From assembly GCA_018296165.2 (NCBI GenBank), contig JACKQL020000007.1, forward strand, positions 186,001 through 250,000: a stretch of DNA of 64,000 nt, written 5' to 3'. Below are positions 33,735 to 47,825 of the stretch, one piece after another (position 1 is the stretch's first letter; every line of letters begins with the position of its first letter). The notes under the pieces were generated by a model, which saw only the letters and a list, made by a program, of their open reading frames with translations, did not search any database and had not been told where the DNA came from. The stretch comes from Termitomyces sp. T153 (taxonomy: Eukaryota; Basidiomycota; Agaricomycetes; Agaricales; Lyophyllaceae). The translations under genes and the position numbers were made by a program.

Positions 33735-35618
33735 ATGCCCACCTTGACTCAAATACCCAAGCATCTGGCACTGAACTCTCTATATCTTTTTGGTATCCGG
33801 AGGCAATCTACAGCCTTACATTTCTACCAAAACAGGCAACTGGAGCTCTATGCATCCAAACCAGCGCAGCGATTGACTTTGAGACAGCTCGTGCGTCGAC
33901 AGCACCTGATCGTGTCCTTATGATTGAGAATTTTTAGATTTTCTTTGGCCGTGCTATGAACGAAGACCGTCTCATCAAGGCAGGACGTTCTGGTTCGAAT
34001 CGCCATCTCTACTTACACTTTGTCGTTAGAGTGCCAATTACGTTCGCACTGAATTACCTGTCCGCATTGCACATCGAATACGTGATTTACAAGCCCTGCC
34101 ATATGTTGTCGTCACTCAAGAAGGCGTTGCCAAGACTTACGAAGTACTCATAGCTTATAGCTCCCACGCCACTGAAGTTCTCAATCCATCTAGCTGTATT
34201 GGTTCGCTTTTGAACAGTCGGTTTGTCAGCTTGTATAACTCGATATCTTGGCTAAAATGCATTCAGACTTCGATGTTATCCCCCAGTGACTACTCTCAAA
34301 GAGAACGAAGAGTTTTGTCGTTTCTTGATCAAACTCCTCGCAGAACAGTAAGAATATCGTCGTATCGCTGTATCAATACTTAACGAGCTTCTAGTGCCAC
34401 AGTGATTCCAAGCCTTTCTCTTGGACTCTCACTTTCGTCCCGCTTCCTACCCCCAGATCAACTGGACTCTTTCATGCGACGTATGCTCGTTTCACGGATA
34501 TCACGACGAGTCCTTGCAGAACATCACATTGCTCTATCAGAAATACATGCTGGAACCTATTCCGAGTCTTCGGGAGAGCCTCATGTTGGGATCATATTCA
34601 CTGGGTTAGATGTACGAAGGAGTGTCGAGCGATGTGTAAGACTTCTCAAAGCACGTCCAGTTAAATTCGAGGAGCATTTGGGAATCGGGATGTCAATGAA
34701 CAGTTGGCCCGAAGTCATTATTGATGGCCACCTTGATACCAAGTTCGCCTACATCCGAGAGCATCTGGAGCAAGCATTCCATTTGATCTTTGTACATGAA
34801 ATCTGACGCGAATCTATCAGATATATTGTATTCGAGTTGTTGAAAAATGTTGGTAGGGCTTGGTGAACATCAGTTGTACTGGCTGATAGAGCTTTTAGTC
34901 CATGCATGCAACCGTCATAAAACATAGCAAATTTACTAGTCTTCCGCCTATACGAGCTACTATCGTAGCTGGTGAGAATGATGTTGGAATTCGGATATCA
35001 GATGAAGGTACAATTCCTTTATAATTACCCTATCATGGTTCCTTTTCACAATGTTCGTAGGAGGCGGACTATCAACACCCCTGAATCAAATCAAGACCCC
35101 GTCAGATTTGTTTTCATTTTCCCATGTTCGAAATGCTACTCGCTTGGAGGACTCTCGAATTGGTGCTCTGAGGACTTTTAGTTCAAGCCCACAGGGAATC
35201 CGAGCAACCGTTGGCGAACAAGTGAACAGATGGCAAAAGGACATTCTTTCTAAGGCCGAAAATGAAGTTAAAAGTTACGATCCTGAGAAGGAGGCTGGGG
35301 TAGGATCACATTTCCGCATCGGCATTGGTTTGCCAATGAGCAATATCTTCGCAACGTATGGCTCAAGTTGAAGAAATCCCATGTCAAATCTCATGTGTAG
35401 TCCAGATACTTTGGAGGATCTCTTGAGCTCGTTTCGATGGACGGTTGGGGTATGTATCTTGCTTCCGTTCCTCAAACGAACAATAAAGTATCCAATCATA
35501 GGGACGGATGTATATTTACGGCTTCCGAAGCTGGTAGATGCTCATTTGAAGATACACAAAATACCAGTACGGCTCACTCCTTTCACAGGGAACAAATTTA
35601 GAAAAGATCGAAGTCTGA
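33735..35618 (+). CDS. Mitochondrial pyruvate / branched-chain dehydrogenase kinase (PDK/BCKDK family)
   Basis: This family phosphorylates and switches off the E1 subunit of mitochondrial 2-oxoacid dehydrogenase complexes. The N-terminal four-helix domain reads TALHFYQNRQLELYASKPAQ and RLTLRQL, then IFFGRAMNEDRLIK and YVRTELPVRIAHRIRDLQAL. Later come MRRMLVSRISRRVLAEHHIA and the histidine-kinase-like ATP fold: ELLKNV (N-box), RISDEGGGLSTP (G1) and HFRIGIGLPMSN (G2). The end is FGGSLELVSMDGWGTDVYLR, LPKLGTNLEKIEV, stop 35618. Clean introns include 33891-33937, the one ending before 35061, 35356-35405, 35450-35501 and 35534-35588. I could not thread phase-consistent junctions near 33980-34290 and 34800-34960, so the middle of the model is uncertain. 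A TATA-like tatataag lies at about 33470. Confidence 0.88.
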
Positions 35619-36203
35619 GGTCATTAGAAATTACTCGGCTAGAATCAATTCGTTGATCTCAAGCTATCTCGAGATGGACTCAGGCTTTACTTGTGCGACA
35701 ATTACTGGCGGTCCAGTGATGCAGCGCTGAGGCCGGAGGTGTGTCCCAAAAATCAAGCCCCAATTTTCAATACACAGATCTACCTCAGTATTGTGCTGTA
35801 TATCACAAGGCCGGAGGTATCCAAATTGGCTGGACTGTTGTTCGCCTTGATTTGCTTCCTGTTCTAACCGTCGTTATCACGGTCTTCCGCTTTTATTGTC
35901 GCGCCAGTCCAAATGCCAATTTTGCTTACTCTCGCTGGTATCTTACGCTCACCGATCTTTCTCAATCCAATTGTTAAAACTATCTTAGTATTCTGTAAAT
36001 CTTTTGTTCAAGAGAACACGGACATTGCTATAGTGATATATCAGCTTGTATTAGGTGTGAATAGTTAGCTGTACATGTGAATTGGGTGATCACAAAGCAG
36101 CGCTAAATTTGGGTTACATGCTGTGCTTGAACGCGCTCACATTCGGACATGGCGCCTCTTGCCTCCATGATACATTGACCTCTTTCTCTTTCATCAATTC
36201 CTT
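35619..36203. other. Intergenic, no gene seen
   Basis: Between the kinase stop and the next start I see only short frames without recognisable domains. The spacing suits the 3' UTR of the upstream gene and the promoter of the next. Confidence 0.6.
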
Positions 36204-37629
36204 ATGTTGGACGACGAAGTTCCTCCTCCGTATTCAGAACAGGAATTGGACCAAAAGATCGCCCGTGCCTTAGTGATTTCCGTGCAGCAGCATCAAGCGT
36301 CTCAGCGGGATCTCACTGATGATGGTGAATGGGAACAATGGGACGAGGCCGCATTTGCCGCTGCAGAAGCTCGTCGTAACAGAATTACGGTCGGCTCGAA
36401 TTTTATTGGATCATCTGGCTCCCGGACGTACGAGAGGCATGAATTAAACAATACCTCGCCTCTACCAGTTCCCAGCGCTGTACAACCTCTGAGGATCCAT
36501 AAAAGGGGCGATTCAAGTGTCAGTGGTGCGCCTAGGAGTTGGATGGGTGACGCGATCAGTGAAGAATTCTATGAGTCCAGTCCCTCGGGGCATGTCCTTA
36601 GGAATGTGAATGAACATCGGCATCATGATATTCCCCCTGACAGCGACGATGAAGACCATTCTATCCCTCCTCCTCCCTTCGCCTCTGTAGACTCACAAAT
36701 GGATCGAATTGTCAGGCTGGAATATCATCCTGAATCTACACCTCCCTCGCCTCTGAACTCTCCGGTGCCTAATTCTCATTTGCCTTTTCCTCCAGACCAT
36801 TACCTGACGCTGACTGAACAGAATCAATTTCTTGTCAGCCCGGACTCTGTCCACCTTTCGCCTCAGCTTGGAACAGCCCCAAGACCACCTCGACAATCGC
36901 TACCCATCCCCTCTCGATCGCCTAACTATCATCTCCAACAGCGACCTGCTTCTGTTATCCATCCACATCAAATTTCTGCATCTCCACACCCAGTTTCAAA
37001 TCACCCCACACATCCATCCCACGTCCCTGATCGGTTTGGACAGCGTGCGACGTCAACGCATCCTTTGACCCAGACCCAATCTTCCCACAGTGTCTACCTT
37101 TCTACATACAAGAAGACTGCTTCAACTTTGCCTTCCCAAAGCCAGTCCTTTGCGGCCAGTGCATTATATCAGTAAGTCATCTATCTGCATTTGCTACAGG
37201 TTTCTAATGTTTTTCCATTTAGCTCCTCAGTTTCTGGCCATCTGTCGTCATCGATGTCTATGCAACCTCGTGTGTCGCATTCGTCCGTGTCCATTTACGT
37301 ACAAAATTTGGATGGTAATCTAAGCTTATTCTTCTTTTATAAGGTCACGGCAACATTTATCTCCTCAAATTGCGCAACTTCAACATACCACACTACGTAC
37401 AACTGATCAAACGACTTCTGTCACGCGTCCTCTGGGCGCTGCTCCTGCTAACTACCTCTCCAACCAGTCGATGTCAAGTACCCATCCCCAAGTTTCATCT
37501 CATTTTCAACACCCACCAAGTGCCACATATTTCCCTCAGCACCCAACTTTTCCCACTCAGCATGGTGATCCCACTATCCCGAGATGGGCAACTTCAGAAC
37601 AGCAATTAAATCAAAACTTTCAATAATAA
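36204..37629 (+). CDS. Low-complexity protein with PPPY and UIM-like motif, unknown function
   Basis: The first exon (36204 to about 37173) encodes about 323 residues. The start is DDEVPPPYSEQELDQKIARA and LVISVQQHQ. PPPY is a WW-domain ligand, and the helix I-A-R-A-L-V-I-S fits a ubiquitin-interacting motif (hydrophobic, two, Ala, three, Ser). The rest is rich in Ser, Pro, His and Gln and looks disordered. An intron from about 37174 (gtaagt) ends near 37221. A further exon after about 37347 probably ends at 37629, because only that frame keeps the S/P/H/Q composition (TYFPQHPTFPTQHGDPTIPR). That last junction is not resolved. I recognise no enzyme domain. It lies 285 bp upstream of the NDR kinase start, whose orthologues often have long Gln/Pro-rich N-termini, so the two could be one gene. 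Confidence 0.6.
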
Positions 37630-37914
37630 AGACAAGGAACACACATCATTTCCGTAGGTCAAGTGGATGGAACTTAAACGCTGTATTTCTACATTATATT
37701 TTATTATGTACCCTACTGCCAATATTCGTCTATGTCTGCATTGCATCCTATACCTATGGATTGGCGTTTTAAATCTCAGATTTGCGGCGCATGGAAAACT
37801 ACATCGAACTCTGCAAGTCACGACTTTTCTGTTTGACTCGATTTAGAAAGCAGCTGCGAGTGTCTTGAATTTGAGTGCCTCATCTTTCAAATTTGGTCAC
37901 CCCACAAAGCCTGC

Positions 37915-39862
<1,948 letters not shown>

Positions 39863-39992
39863 TTTCTTACTAGACTTCTTGTACACTATAGAACTAAGTA
39901 TGTACTGATTATCTAGCTACAGAAATAAGATTAGATTTCCACGTGCCATCAGTTAATGATTTATGGATCAAGAAAAGTGAGCTTGAGCGACT

Positions 39993-42432
39993 ATGGCTTC
40001 ATCAACCGCCTTTGCTGGCTCTTGGACATCTCTTCCTGAACCTCTTACACCATGGCTGTATGTGTAAACATGTTTTATCTCTATCTCGTATCATATTCAA
40101 GTTGATATAATCAGTCTCGATGTAATTCAATCCATGGGTCACACTCATATGACCCCCGTTCAAGCATCTACTATTCCGTTGTTCATGAAGCACAAGGATG
40201 TTGTCGTCGAGGCTGTAACTGGCTCCGGAAAGACATTGGCCTTTGTCATACCCATATTAGAAAGACTCCTTCGGAGGGAAAACAGGCACCGAACGAATGA
40301 AATAGGTGCTTTGGTTATTAGTCCCACACGGTATATCCTTTTTACTCTTTGCTTACTTGCATAGCAGCTGATTTGTCACGACAGAGAATTAGCAACGCAA
40401 ATTCATTCTATTTTCTCTCTTTTTTTGTCCGCGCAGCCTGATGAAAGTGATGGGTCCTTATTTGCGCCTCAACTTCCCCAGCCACTATTGCTCATCTCTT
40501 CGGCTGAGTCATCTCCGGTGCATGATATCAAGAGATTTAACGATACTGGGGCAGACATCATAATAGGTACACCAGGCCGCGTTGAGGAGTTCCTGTTGGG
40601 AAAAGGCAAAGGGGTCGTTGGTGTTCGGGAGCTTGAAGTACTCGTATTGGACGAGGCAGACCGGTACGTTCACTGGAGGTAGTGAATACTCTGTTCTGAT
40701 ACTGCCACAGCTTGCTAGATTTGGGGTTTCAGCAAACTTTGACGCGTATCCTAACTCACCTCCCAAAACAACGTCGGACAGGACTATTCAGTGCAACGAT
40801 GACTGACGCCGACGCTCTTTCAGAGCTGGTTCGTGTTGGTCTCCGAAACCCAGCGCGAATTGTGGTCAAAGTGCAGTCTAAAAAGAGGATTAAGCAAGAA
40901 GATGGAGAGAGAAAAGTCGAGGAAGTTATCGAGGAGCGAAGAATACCCTCCAGGTAAGTCGAGCACAAGGCGTCCGCTCTCCCGCAAAAATTGAGTGCTC
41001 ACTGTAGCCTTGACAACTATTACCTCACATGTCGCGCGTCAGAGAAAGTCGTTCAACTGTCCCGTATCATCGTTCATGAGGTCCGCGAACATCGATCCTC
41101 GCAATTTATTGTCTACTTTTCTACCTGTGCATGTGTAGACTATTTCTACAAAGTAAGTCATTCTCACGTTTTGTTGATAGGTTTTTTATTTCCTTCTGAA
41201 GGTTCTTCCAAGCCTGCTCCCACCTTCGGTCACTCTATATTCGTTACACGGGAATCTACCTCCTGCAGCTCGAACACGTACTCTATCGTCTTTTTCCTCC
41301 GCTCTATCTTCTCCTGCTGCGCCCTCAATCCTTTTTGCGACTGACGTCGCTGCTCGCGGCCTTGACCTGCCTCACGTTGATGTTGTCATCCAATTCGATC
41401 CTCCATCAGATCCTAAAGCGTTCTCGCATCGATGTGGTCGGACGGCAAGAGCAGGAAGGAGTGGACGCGCATGGGTTCTTTTGGTAGGACGAGAAATAGA
41501 ATATACTGGTCAGTTGATTGTTTGTGATGATCACAGAATGATGTTAAAGAAATTGAAGATTTCATGTCTATCCGAAAGATACCCCTTCGGCGTCGCGCGT
41601 ACCTCAACAAGGAAAGCCTATCATCAACCACTGACGACGAAGATCGTCAGGAAGATGCTCAAGTTGCAGAATATCTCGAACGAATACGGGGAATACTTCT
41701 GACGGACCGTGGTATACATGATCAGGTAGGTGTTCTTGCCTTCGTCTAAAGTAAACATCAATGATGTTCCTATGCTAGGCTGCTAAAGCATTCGTGTCCT
41801 TCATCCGCGCTTACTCCAAACACGAAGCTTCATATATTTTCCGCATAAAAGACCTTGACTTTGTTGGCGTGGCAAAGAGTTTTGGGCTTCTACGCTTGCC
41901 TCGTATGCCGGAGCTAAAGGATGTTGGTCTAGAAAGTTGGGAAGATGCTCGGGTTGATGTCAGTATCATTTTGGGTTGAGTCTTCTTCGGCTTTATGACG
42001 TCCCTTGTACAGTGGGAGGTGTTTTCTTACGCAGATCAAGCGCAAGAAGCGAAAAGAGTGGTCAAAGTCACAGCAGAAAAATCTCAACGTGAGGAAGAAC
42101 AGCTACGGAGACTAAAGCGGGTAGAGAAAAAGAAGGCAAATGCTGCGTGGAGCGCACAAACACAGAAAAAGGAAGTGAAAGAACTTCGTAAGGAAAAACG
42201 CCTCCGGAAGAAGAAATGGTTGCAATCTCAGGCTCGGGCTCGAGTTGCATCTGAGCTTCCAGACGGAAGTTCGTTGAAGAGAGGTAGAGAAGATGAAGAA
42301 AGTGTCAATTCTCATGGTAACGGGGATGAGTGGGATGAGCTGGCCCGGGAAGAGAGGATGGCAAAAAAGGTTAAGAAAGGTGTCATAAATCAGAGGGCTT
42401 TCGATGCAGAATTTGGAATTGATTCATCATGA
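39993..42432 (+). CDS. spb4: DEAD-box RNA helicase Spb4 / DDX55 type (60S ribosome assembly)
   Basis: Spb4 is a nucleolar helicase needed for 60S pre-ribosome maturation. Nine exons: 39993-40059, 40115-40330, 40385-40673, 40712-40953, 41008-41152, 41202-41508, 41559-41725, 41779-41958, 42013-42432. Motifs: [20 protein letters not shown] (Q motif), [12 protein letters not shown] (I), SPTRELATQI (Ia), GTPGR (Ib), VLDEADRLLDLGF (II), FSATMT (III), [14 protein letters not shown] (IV), [20 protein letters not shown] (V), [16 protein letters not shown] (VI). The Spb4-type C-terminal domain follows ([31 protein letters not shown]). The tail is Lys/Glu-rich and coiled ([19 protein letters not shown]). 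All junctions keep phase. Intact and typical in length. Confidence 0.94.
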
Positions 42433-42574
42433 TATCACTCTTTTCGTGGAACTTTTTCTGTTTTGGTGGTTCCATCCAACACTCGGCGTATCTACAAAGT
42501 TAGCTCCTAGTAGTCAAAAGGAGGGTTTGGAGAAAGTCAATTCGAGGGTACTATTGTTTTTCTTTTGTCAGCCC

Positions 42575-42712
42575 ACTTAAGGGAAATCCTCGGTACTCTG
42601 TAAGTAGAGGGTTCTTATCAGCTCTATCCAAAAAACTGTTCAAGGTTGATTCAGTTGGAAAGTCACGTTTTCCGGTCCGCTCAACCGGTCGGCCCGTCCT
42701 TTGATCACTACT
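42575..42712 (+). repeat. Diverged repeat copy R1
   Basis: Shares TACTCTGTA, GGGTTCTT, CTATCCAAAAAA, GTTCAAGGTTGATTCAG and GTCACGTTTT with R2 at 43868-43995, in the same order and spacing. R1 lies directly upstream of the Helitron N-terminal fragment. Nature unknown; it could be a Helitron leader or an independent short repeat. Confidence 0.7.
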
Positions 42713-42749
42713 TACGTTCGCACGTTTTTTTGGTTTTGTTTTCAGTCGT

Positions 42750-43315
42750 TTCGGTCCTCTCCTGACTTCTGTGGAGCGGTTGAAGGAACACGCGAAGCCA
42801 CTGATTGTTCGTGCAGATCGTATCCGTGCTGCTTTGGAGTGGTTGAAGGAACACAATCCCTTGTATAGTCATATCATTATCAATGAATGTTCATTGGAGG
42901 ACATCGCAAGTAGAGATTTCTTACCTTACCACATCGAACTCGTCAAACCTGATATTGACCGGGAGGGTTCACAAGCTCGTTATGACGAACCGGACAATGA
43001 TGACAGTCCACCAAGAACCATTTCTTTTCAAAGTGCTGTTGTTGCCAATGCCAGTGGTGTGACCTCTAGTGACGCGCTGCGTGCGGCTGCTTTTTCCCCT
43101 ATGGCCTTGGCGGACTTAATGATCCTTGTCGTTCCGTTGGTGTTTCGATACAGGCTCACGTTCGGTCCTATTTGCGCTCAAAGACGGTCGCTTTTTTCGT
43201 GAAAATCATTCCTTTTTGCTGAACGTTTTTGGCACTAACCAGGACGCGAAGTACATCCCCTTGCATCCTGTCACACCTAATCGACTGACACTGATCAATA
43301 CTATCTAAATGGGAC
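42750..43315 (+). pseudogene. Helitron N-terminal (DUF6570-like) fragment
   Basis: From about 42768 a frame reads VERLKEHAKPLIVRADRIRA, ALEWLKEHNPLYSHIIIN, then ISFQSAVVANASGVTSSDAL. After a one-base shift near 43110 it reads ADLNDPCRSVGVSIQAHV, RSYLRSKTVAFFV. This is the pattern between the DUF6570-like region and the replication-initiator domain of mushroom Helitron proteins. The rest of the protein is missing, and nothing recognisable follows 43315. It abuts the 3' side of the host gene island. Confidence 0.7.
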
Positions 43316-44504
43316 ACCATATCATCATCATCTAATTCTATTGCAAGTCATCTTCCATTTCGGCGCAATTCACGAACTTTGCAAGGAGATGAAATGTTCT
43401 CTTCCTCACCCTTCAATTGGCTCTGTGCTTGTCGCGTTCATCCTTACATTCATGAAGAATTTGCATGTTATACATGAGACATCGTAACCTCATATCTGCA
43501 AGCACATTTCCCGGGTGACTATCTCTTTTATATGCATCATCCCACATGCATCGTCCCAACTTTCATTGACTGAACATAAGTCTTGAATGTCACTCCACAA
43601 ATAGAACAAAACACACATCAGGCGTTGCGAACTGGTAAACTGTAGATTATTACGGATATTGTATTGTATTCATTTAAGAAATGGACCTTTAACATAGATG
43701 GCGGTCCTTGAATAAAGAATTCTATTAATGTTGGGGGACTGCTTTGTATATTTGGGATATGAAACGGGGAACTGATGGATATAGACTGAGATATAGTTAC
43801 AAGGATTTGTATTCAATTAAACATTGGAACCTTTACATAGGGCGAGTGAGTAGCCGGCAGTGCGGCTGAGAGGGCGCCCCTTTACGGATGAAATTCCTGC
43901 TACTCTGTAGTGGGTTCTTGTGGACTATCCAAAAAAACGTTCAAGGTTGATTCAGATAAGTGGTCACGTTTTCTGGACCATTGATCCGGATGGTCCATTT
44001 GGTCTCATTTTCATCTACTGGTTTTGTTCTGCACTGCACCTGCAACACCACATCTTGCCCAGCTCATCTCTCTGCAGCACCTATTTCATCTGGTCAGGAT
44101 CATGTTCTTTTTCCATTTGCTCTTCCTATCTTGATTCATTGTATATGTTAGGTCTCTCTTCTATTTACATGTGATTTATGGTTACATATGCCCCTTTTCT
44201 ACTTTAAATTATTATATCCTGTAGTGGCAACAAGCACCAGTCCCCAACTCATTAATCAAGCAGAAATAATACAATACAAGTTATAACATTCAACTGTGCT
44301 GTATCTACTTGAACATGTATTGTACATTTTCATAATAAGTTTGAATATTATATAATAGTCAAGTTATGCAAGTGATGATCATCTTTTACAGTCCATGCAT
44401 GAGCTTCACCATCATCAGACATTTGATTTACACCTTTGCCATCTGTACTTTCATGATGCTTGGCCGGCTTGGATTGCTTTGGTTGCATTGTAGGAAAGTC
44501 TTTG
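43316..44504. other. AT-rich spacer with repeat copy R2, no gene seen
   Basis: No coding sequence is supported. 43868-43995 holds repeat R2, paired with R1. The remainder is AT-rich with long A and T runs, and short frames near 43920-44557 show no domain. Confidence 0.6.
43868..43995 (+). repeat. Diverged repeat copy R2
   Basis: Second copy of the R1 sequence (42575-42712), in the same orientation. Words CTACTCTGTAG, GGGTTCTT, CTATCCAAAAAA, GTTCAAGGTTGATTCAG and GTCACGTTTTCTGG are shared. Confidence 0.7.
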
Positions 44505-46113
44505 TCATCTGGAATTTAAAGTGCAGTCAACATCTTCTGCTAATAACTGGCAACTAAGCAAAGAGACCTCATCAATAAGAAGAGTTATAACATCTTTGCA
44601 TTGTTCACAAACTTTACTTTTATTGGAAATGCTCATAATTGCAGAATAGTCTTCTTGAGAATCACCAGGTACCCGATTACTCTTACCTTTATCTTTATTA
44701 TAAACCTTGGTAGACAAACCTTTATGAATAGTTAGTCCATCAATGAGAGTAGCAGCAGTTCCACTAGGTGCCAACAATCTCAATTTATGCTTGCAATGAT
44801 AAGCTTAGCTTCCATTACTCTTTGTACAGCTTTAACCACATGAGTTTTTCCTGTTCCACCAGGACTGAGAGAAGAAGGTGTAAGTAAGGTTGATAGTCAA
44901 AAGAACCAACAATATTAACATCAGCAGATTCATCATCTATATATTTGGAAAATGCCTTGCAAATGATTCTAAATGCAATTGTTTGCTTTTCATTGAGAGT
45001 TTCTTTCAAAATTATATGACTCAAAAGTTCATTGTGAGTTTCTGAATATGACGCACTAGTATTATTGTCAAGTACAATCTGAAACATAGTAGGAGTACTT
45101 GCATGTTTTAGTTTCTCTGGCTCTGCATTTAATGAAGTAGGTGTTATTTCACTTTCAGGTACATTTATAACTACTTCAGTAGGGTTTAAAGGATCCAAAG
45201 CATTTTGCTGTTTAGATTGAAGAAGAGCTTCTTGTGATTTAATTTCTATTTTTCACATTTTTGAATTAGATGATGAGATACTAGGTAATAAAGAAGAGAT
45301 ATTTTCTTTTTGAGAAGATGAATCTTTTGAAGCAAACCACTGACTGGCTTGTAATTTGAGAGGATCTTGATTTAGTTTGAAATCCTTCTGGGCAGAATAA
45401 AGTGGACTGTCAGAACTGCTCTTATCATTGAGGACAGTTAAGTGAGTTAATAATTTAGATTCATTCAATGCCTGCTGCCTTTTTCAAAGTCTCTCTGCAT
45501 CTCTTTCATCCCCACATTCATGAATAGCACTCCAGTTATTCATAATTCTGTATGATGATTCATTGAAATTATAAGTCGAAAAAGCATGATCAGAACTATC
45601 ATTATACAACATTAAAGAGTCCAAATCACTGAATGGTTTGAAATGAGCAAGCATAGAAAGACTATAATCTGGATTTCCAATGTCAGAAATATTACCTATG
45701 ACATGAAGTATCATTAATTTTGAACCATGTCTTCATTGAAGATTAGTGTGTTCAACTAAACAGTGTGTGGAAAATGGAAAATAAAAGATGAGGATGTCTT
45801 AAATTCCAACATTTATAAGATGTTCAGCAGATTGATTAAATTTTGATAGTTTTATAGACTCAATGTAGAAATGCTGAACACAATTAGAAAATGTAATAGA
45901 AGCAAGATTTGAATCATAAGGAATATATTTATTTGAGTGGACCTCAAATATGACCATTGTTATCAACAGAAATTTTGATTGATACAGGTTCAACAGTAGA
46001 CTGATCATCATCATCATCATTAAAATAGATTCTGAAGAATCAAGAGAAGAGTTTATATTAAAATTGCTATTATGAGATTTCTTAACATTTAAAAGCAACA
46101 AACTTGATAACAT
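44505..46113 (-). pseudogene. PIF1-type Helitron helicase relic, AT-rich
   Basis: On the minus strand, 45198-44815 reads LLSHIILKETLNEKQTIAFR then FSKYIDDESADVNIVGSF. In the next frame near 44850 the Walker A SPGGTGKTHVVKAVQRVMEA is legible. 44783-44505 reads LLAPSGTAATLIDGLTIHKG and DVITLLIDEVSLLSCQLLAE, the Walker B region of PIF1 helicases linked to basidiomycete Helitrons. Upstream pieces (45714-45253, 46113-45799) include NISDIGNPDYSLSMLAHFKP, part of the linker before the helicase. At least four shifts or stops break it. It differs from the Helitron at 11850-32887 in sequence and is much richer in A and T. Confidence 0.78.
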
Positions 46114-46663
46114 TGGAACAGTTTTATGTGATGAAAAACTGTCACCTTGTCCTCAAATATACTAAGCTGCTTATTGTGCATGAATTTGCTGCTGCTTAAT
46201 TAATTGAAAAAGGCATTTATGAAGAAGAAGTTTAGTTTTAGCTATAGAACAGTTAGTATCAAGTGAATCTTTCATGTTAAGGACAGCTTGAGATAATAGA
46301 AATAACATATGGTAAATTTTAAGATCAAGCTTTGTGATATAATCTGTAATAAAAAAAATAGCAGATTTTGCAGGTTTAGATAATATACATTTAAGATCAT
46401 AATTATATCAGCAAAATACAAGAATAATAGGGTTGAAGTAGTTAATGGTAGGATTTTAGCACAAGAAGTAAATAGAATCAGTCTCAGGATCAAATCTTAA
46501 TTCAGATATAAGTTCATGGGGAAACTGAAACTGGCATTTGTTTTCATATGATGTCATTGAAGAGCTTCACTACATTTTTTTATTTCAGTTGCAAGCAAGT
46601 CTTTCTAATTTTCAATATCTTTTGCAGATCTTGCAGAAGAAGGCAGAACATGAAGAGGGTGTT
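46114..46663. other. AT-rich flank, no gene seen
   Basis: This AT-rich stretch separates the PIF1 relic from the family A LTR. It may include the decayed N-terminal part of the same Helitron, but no domain is legible. It ends GAAGAGGGTGTT, which does not match the flank on the other side of the family A element. Confidence 0.55.
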
Positions 46664-47824
46664 TGTCACGACCCGTTCCCCGAAACCCCGCACATTGTCC
46701 ATCAACCCCCCGAACCCGCAAAGGGACCCCCAACGCTCCGCCGAACTTCCGCCCATGCCCCGCGCCTACTTTGGCTAACTCCGACGCCTCCCCGGCTAAC
46801 TCCGACGGCCCCCTGGCCAACTTCGGTGCCTGTCCCGCAGCCACTGACACTTACCCTGGGCCTCCCAAACCCCGAGAACCACCCCCGCTGTTCCCGATCT
46901 TCGCCACCCATCATCAACTCAACACCCTGGTTCCTCTGACCTATTTCGGAGTATCACGACAACCTCGGGGCAACCCGCATTCTCCAATGATCCCATCAAC
47001 ATATCAGCGCGGCACGATCCTCAATCACAACTGACACCCACCCCCTCTGTCGAGCTCCGCCAAGCCCCACCGCCACAGCCGACGTACCCCAAAGTCCTCC
47101 GGTAGTCAGTATATAAGTCATCGAGTAACTCTTCGTACCCTAGTCTGGATATTGCTTAACGTTACCTATGGTCTGATTGTTTCCTTTTTGTGTTTTGTGT
47201 TTTGTGTCTCGTTTCCTTATCTCAGTCTCCCGGTCTTATCTCAGTCTCCCGGTCTCATCTCAGTCTCCTGGTCTTGTCTCGTTTCCATTTTGTTATTGTT
47301 CTCGTTATCGTTTCGTATCTCTATTCGAATCTACTCTTGTCCCATATCAACACCATCCCATTTTGTCTGACGCTGTCTTGGTGACTCCGTCCAATCAGTG
47401 TGTCCAAGTCTTCATCAACCTTAACAACCTCACGAACTCCGCGATTACGATTACGAACCCCGACACTCCTTTACCAGGTCCGAACCTCGCTCTTCGCTTG
47501 GTCCCGGACTCCATCAGCTCCAAATGATCTCCCATCAAAACCCGGCTCTGCTCCCACTGATCACACAGCCGCCTCATCCTTTGCCTCCGCAAATCCCCCG
47601 TACGGCCTTCTGCCTGAACCCCGCCAAGACCGTCTCGTTTCCTCACAATCCGACTTCTCCGGACCTCCCCGGATCTGTCTGGATCACATCCCCCCAACTA
47701 CCCGCACGAGCCACCATGGCCCGGAACGTCTTTGAGTGTTCGGTTACCAGTGCAAGGGGATCACGCCCGCCTAGTAAGGACTCGCCCAGTGCAGCTGAGC
47801 CCCCGAGGTCAGCGGAACCTGACA
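46664..47824 (+). repeat. Family A 5' LTR (1161 bp)
   Basis: TATA box tatataag at 47110-47117. 32 bp further on is the start motif AGTCTGGATATT (47142-47153; one change from AGTCTTGATATT). Just after it lies a run of about 19-bp pyrimidine-rich repeats (ATCTCAGTCTCCCGGTCTT, about 47218-47280). Near identical to 51775-52935, with mostly transition differences. Confidence 0.93.
47110..47117 (+). promoter_or_regulatory. TATA box of family A LTR
   Basis: tatataag, conserved in every family A LTR here (52221-52228, 14817-14824, and minus-strand copies near 3505, 58530 and 63173). The conserved AGTCTTGATATT block begins about 32 bp downstream, the distance expected for transcription start. Confidence 0.65.
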
Positions 47825-47825
47825 T

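Noticed and set aside
36204..37175. Considered as a transcription factor or kinase regulator
   Set aside because: No recognisable DNA-binding or catalytic domain; only short linear motifs in low-complexity sequence.
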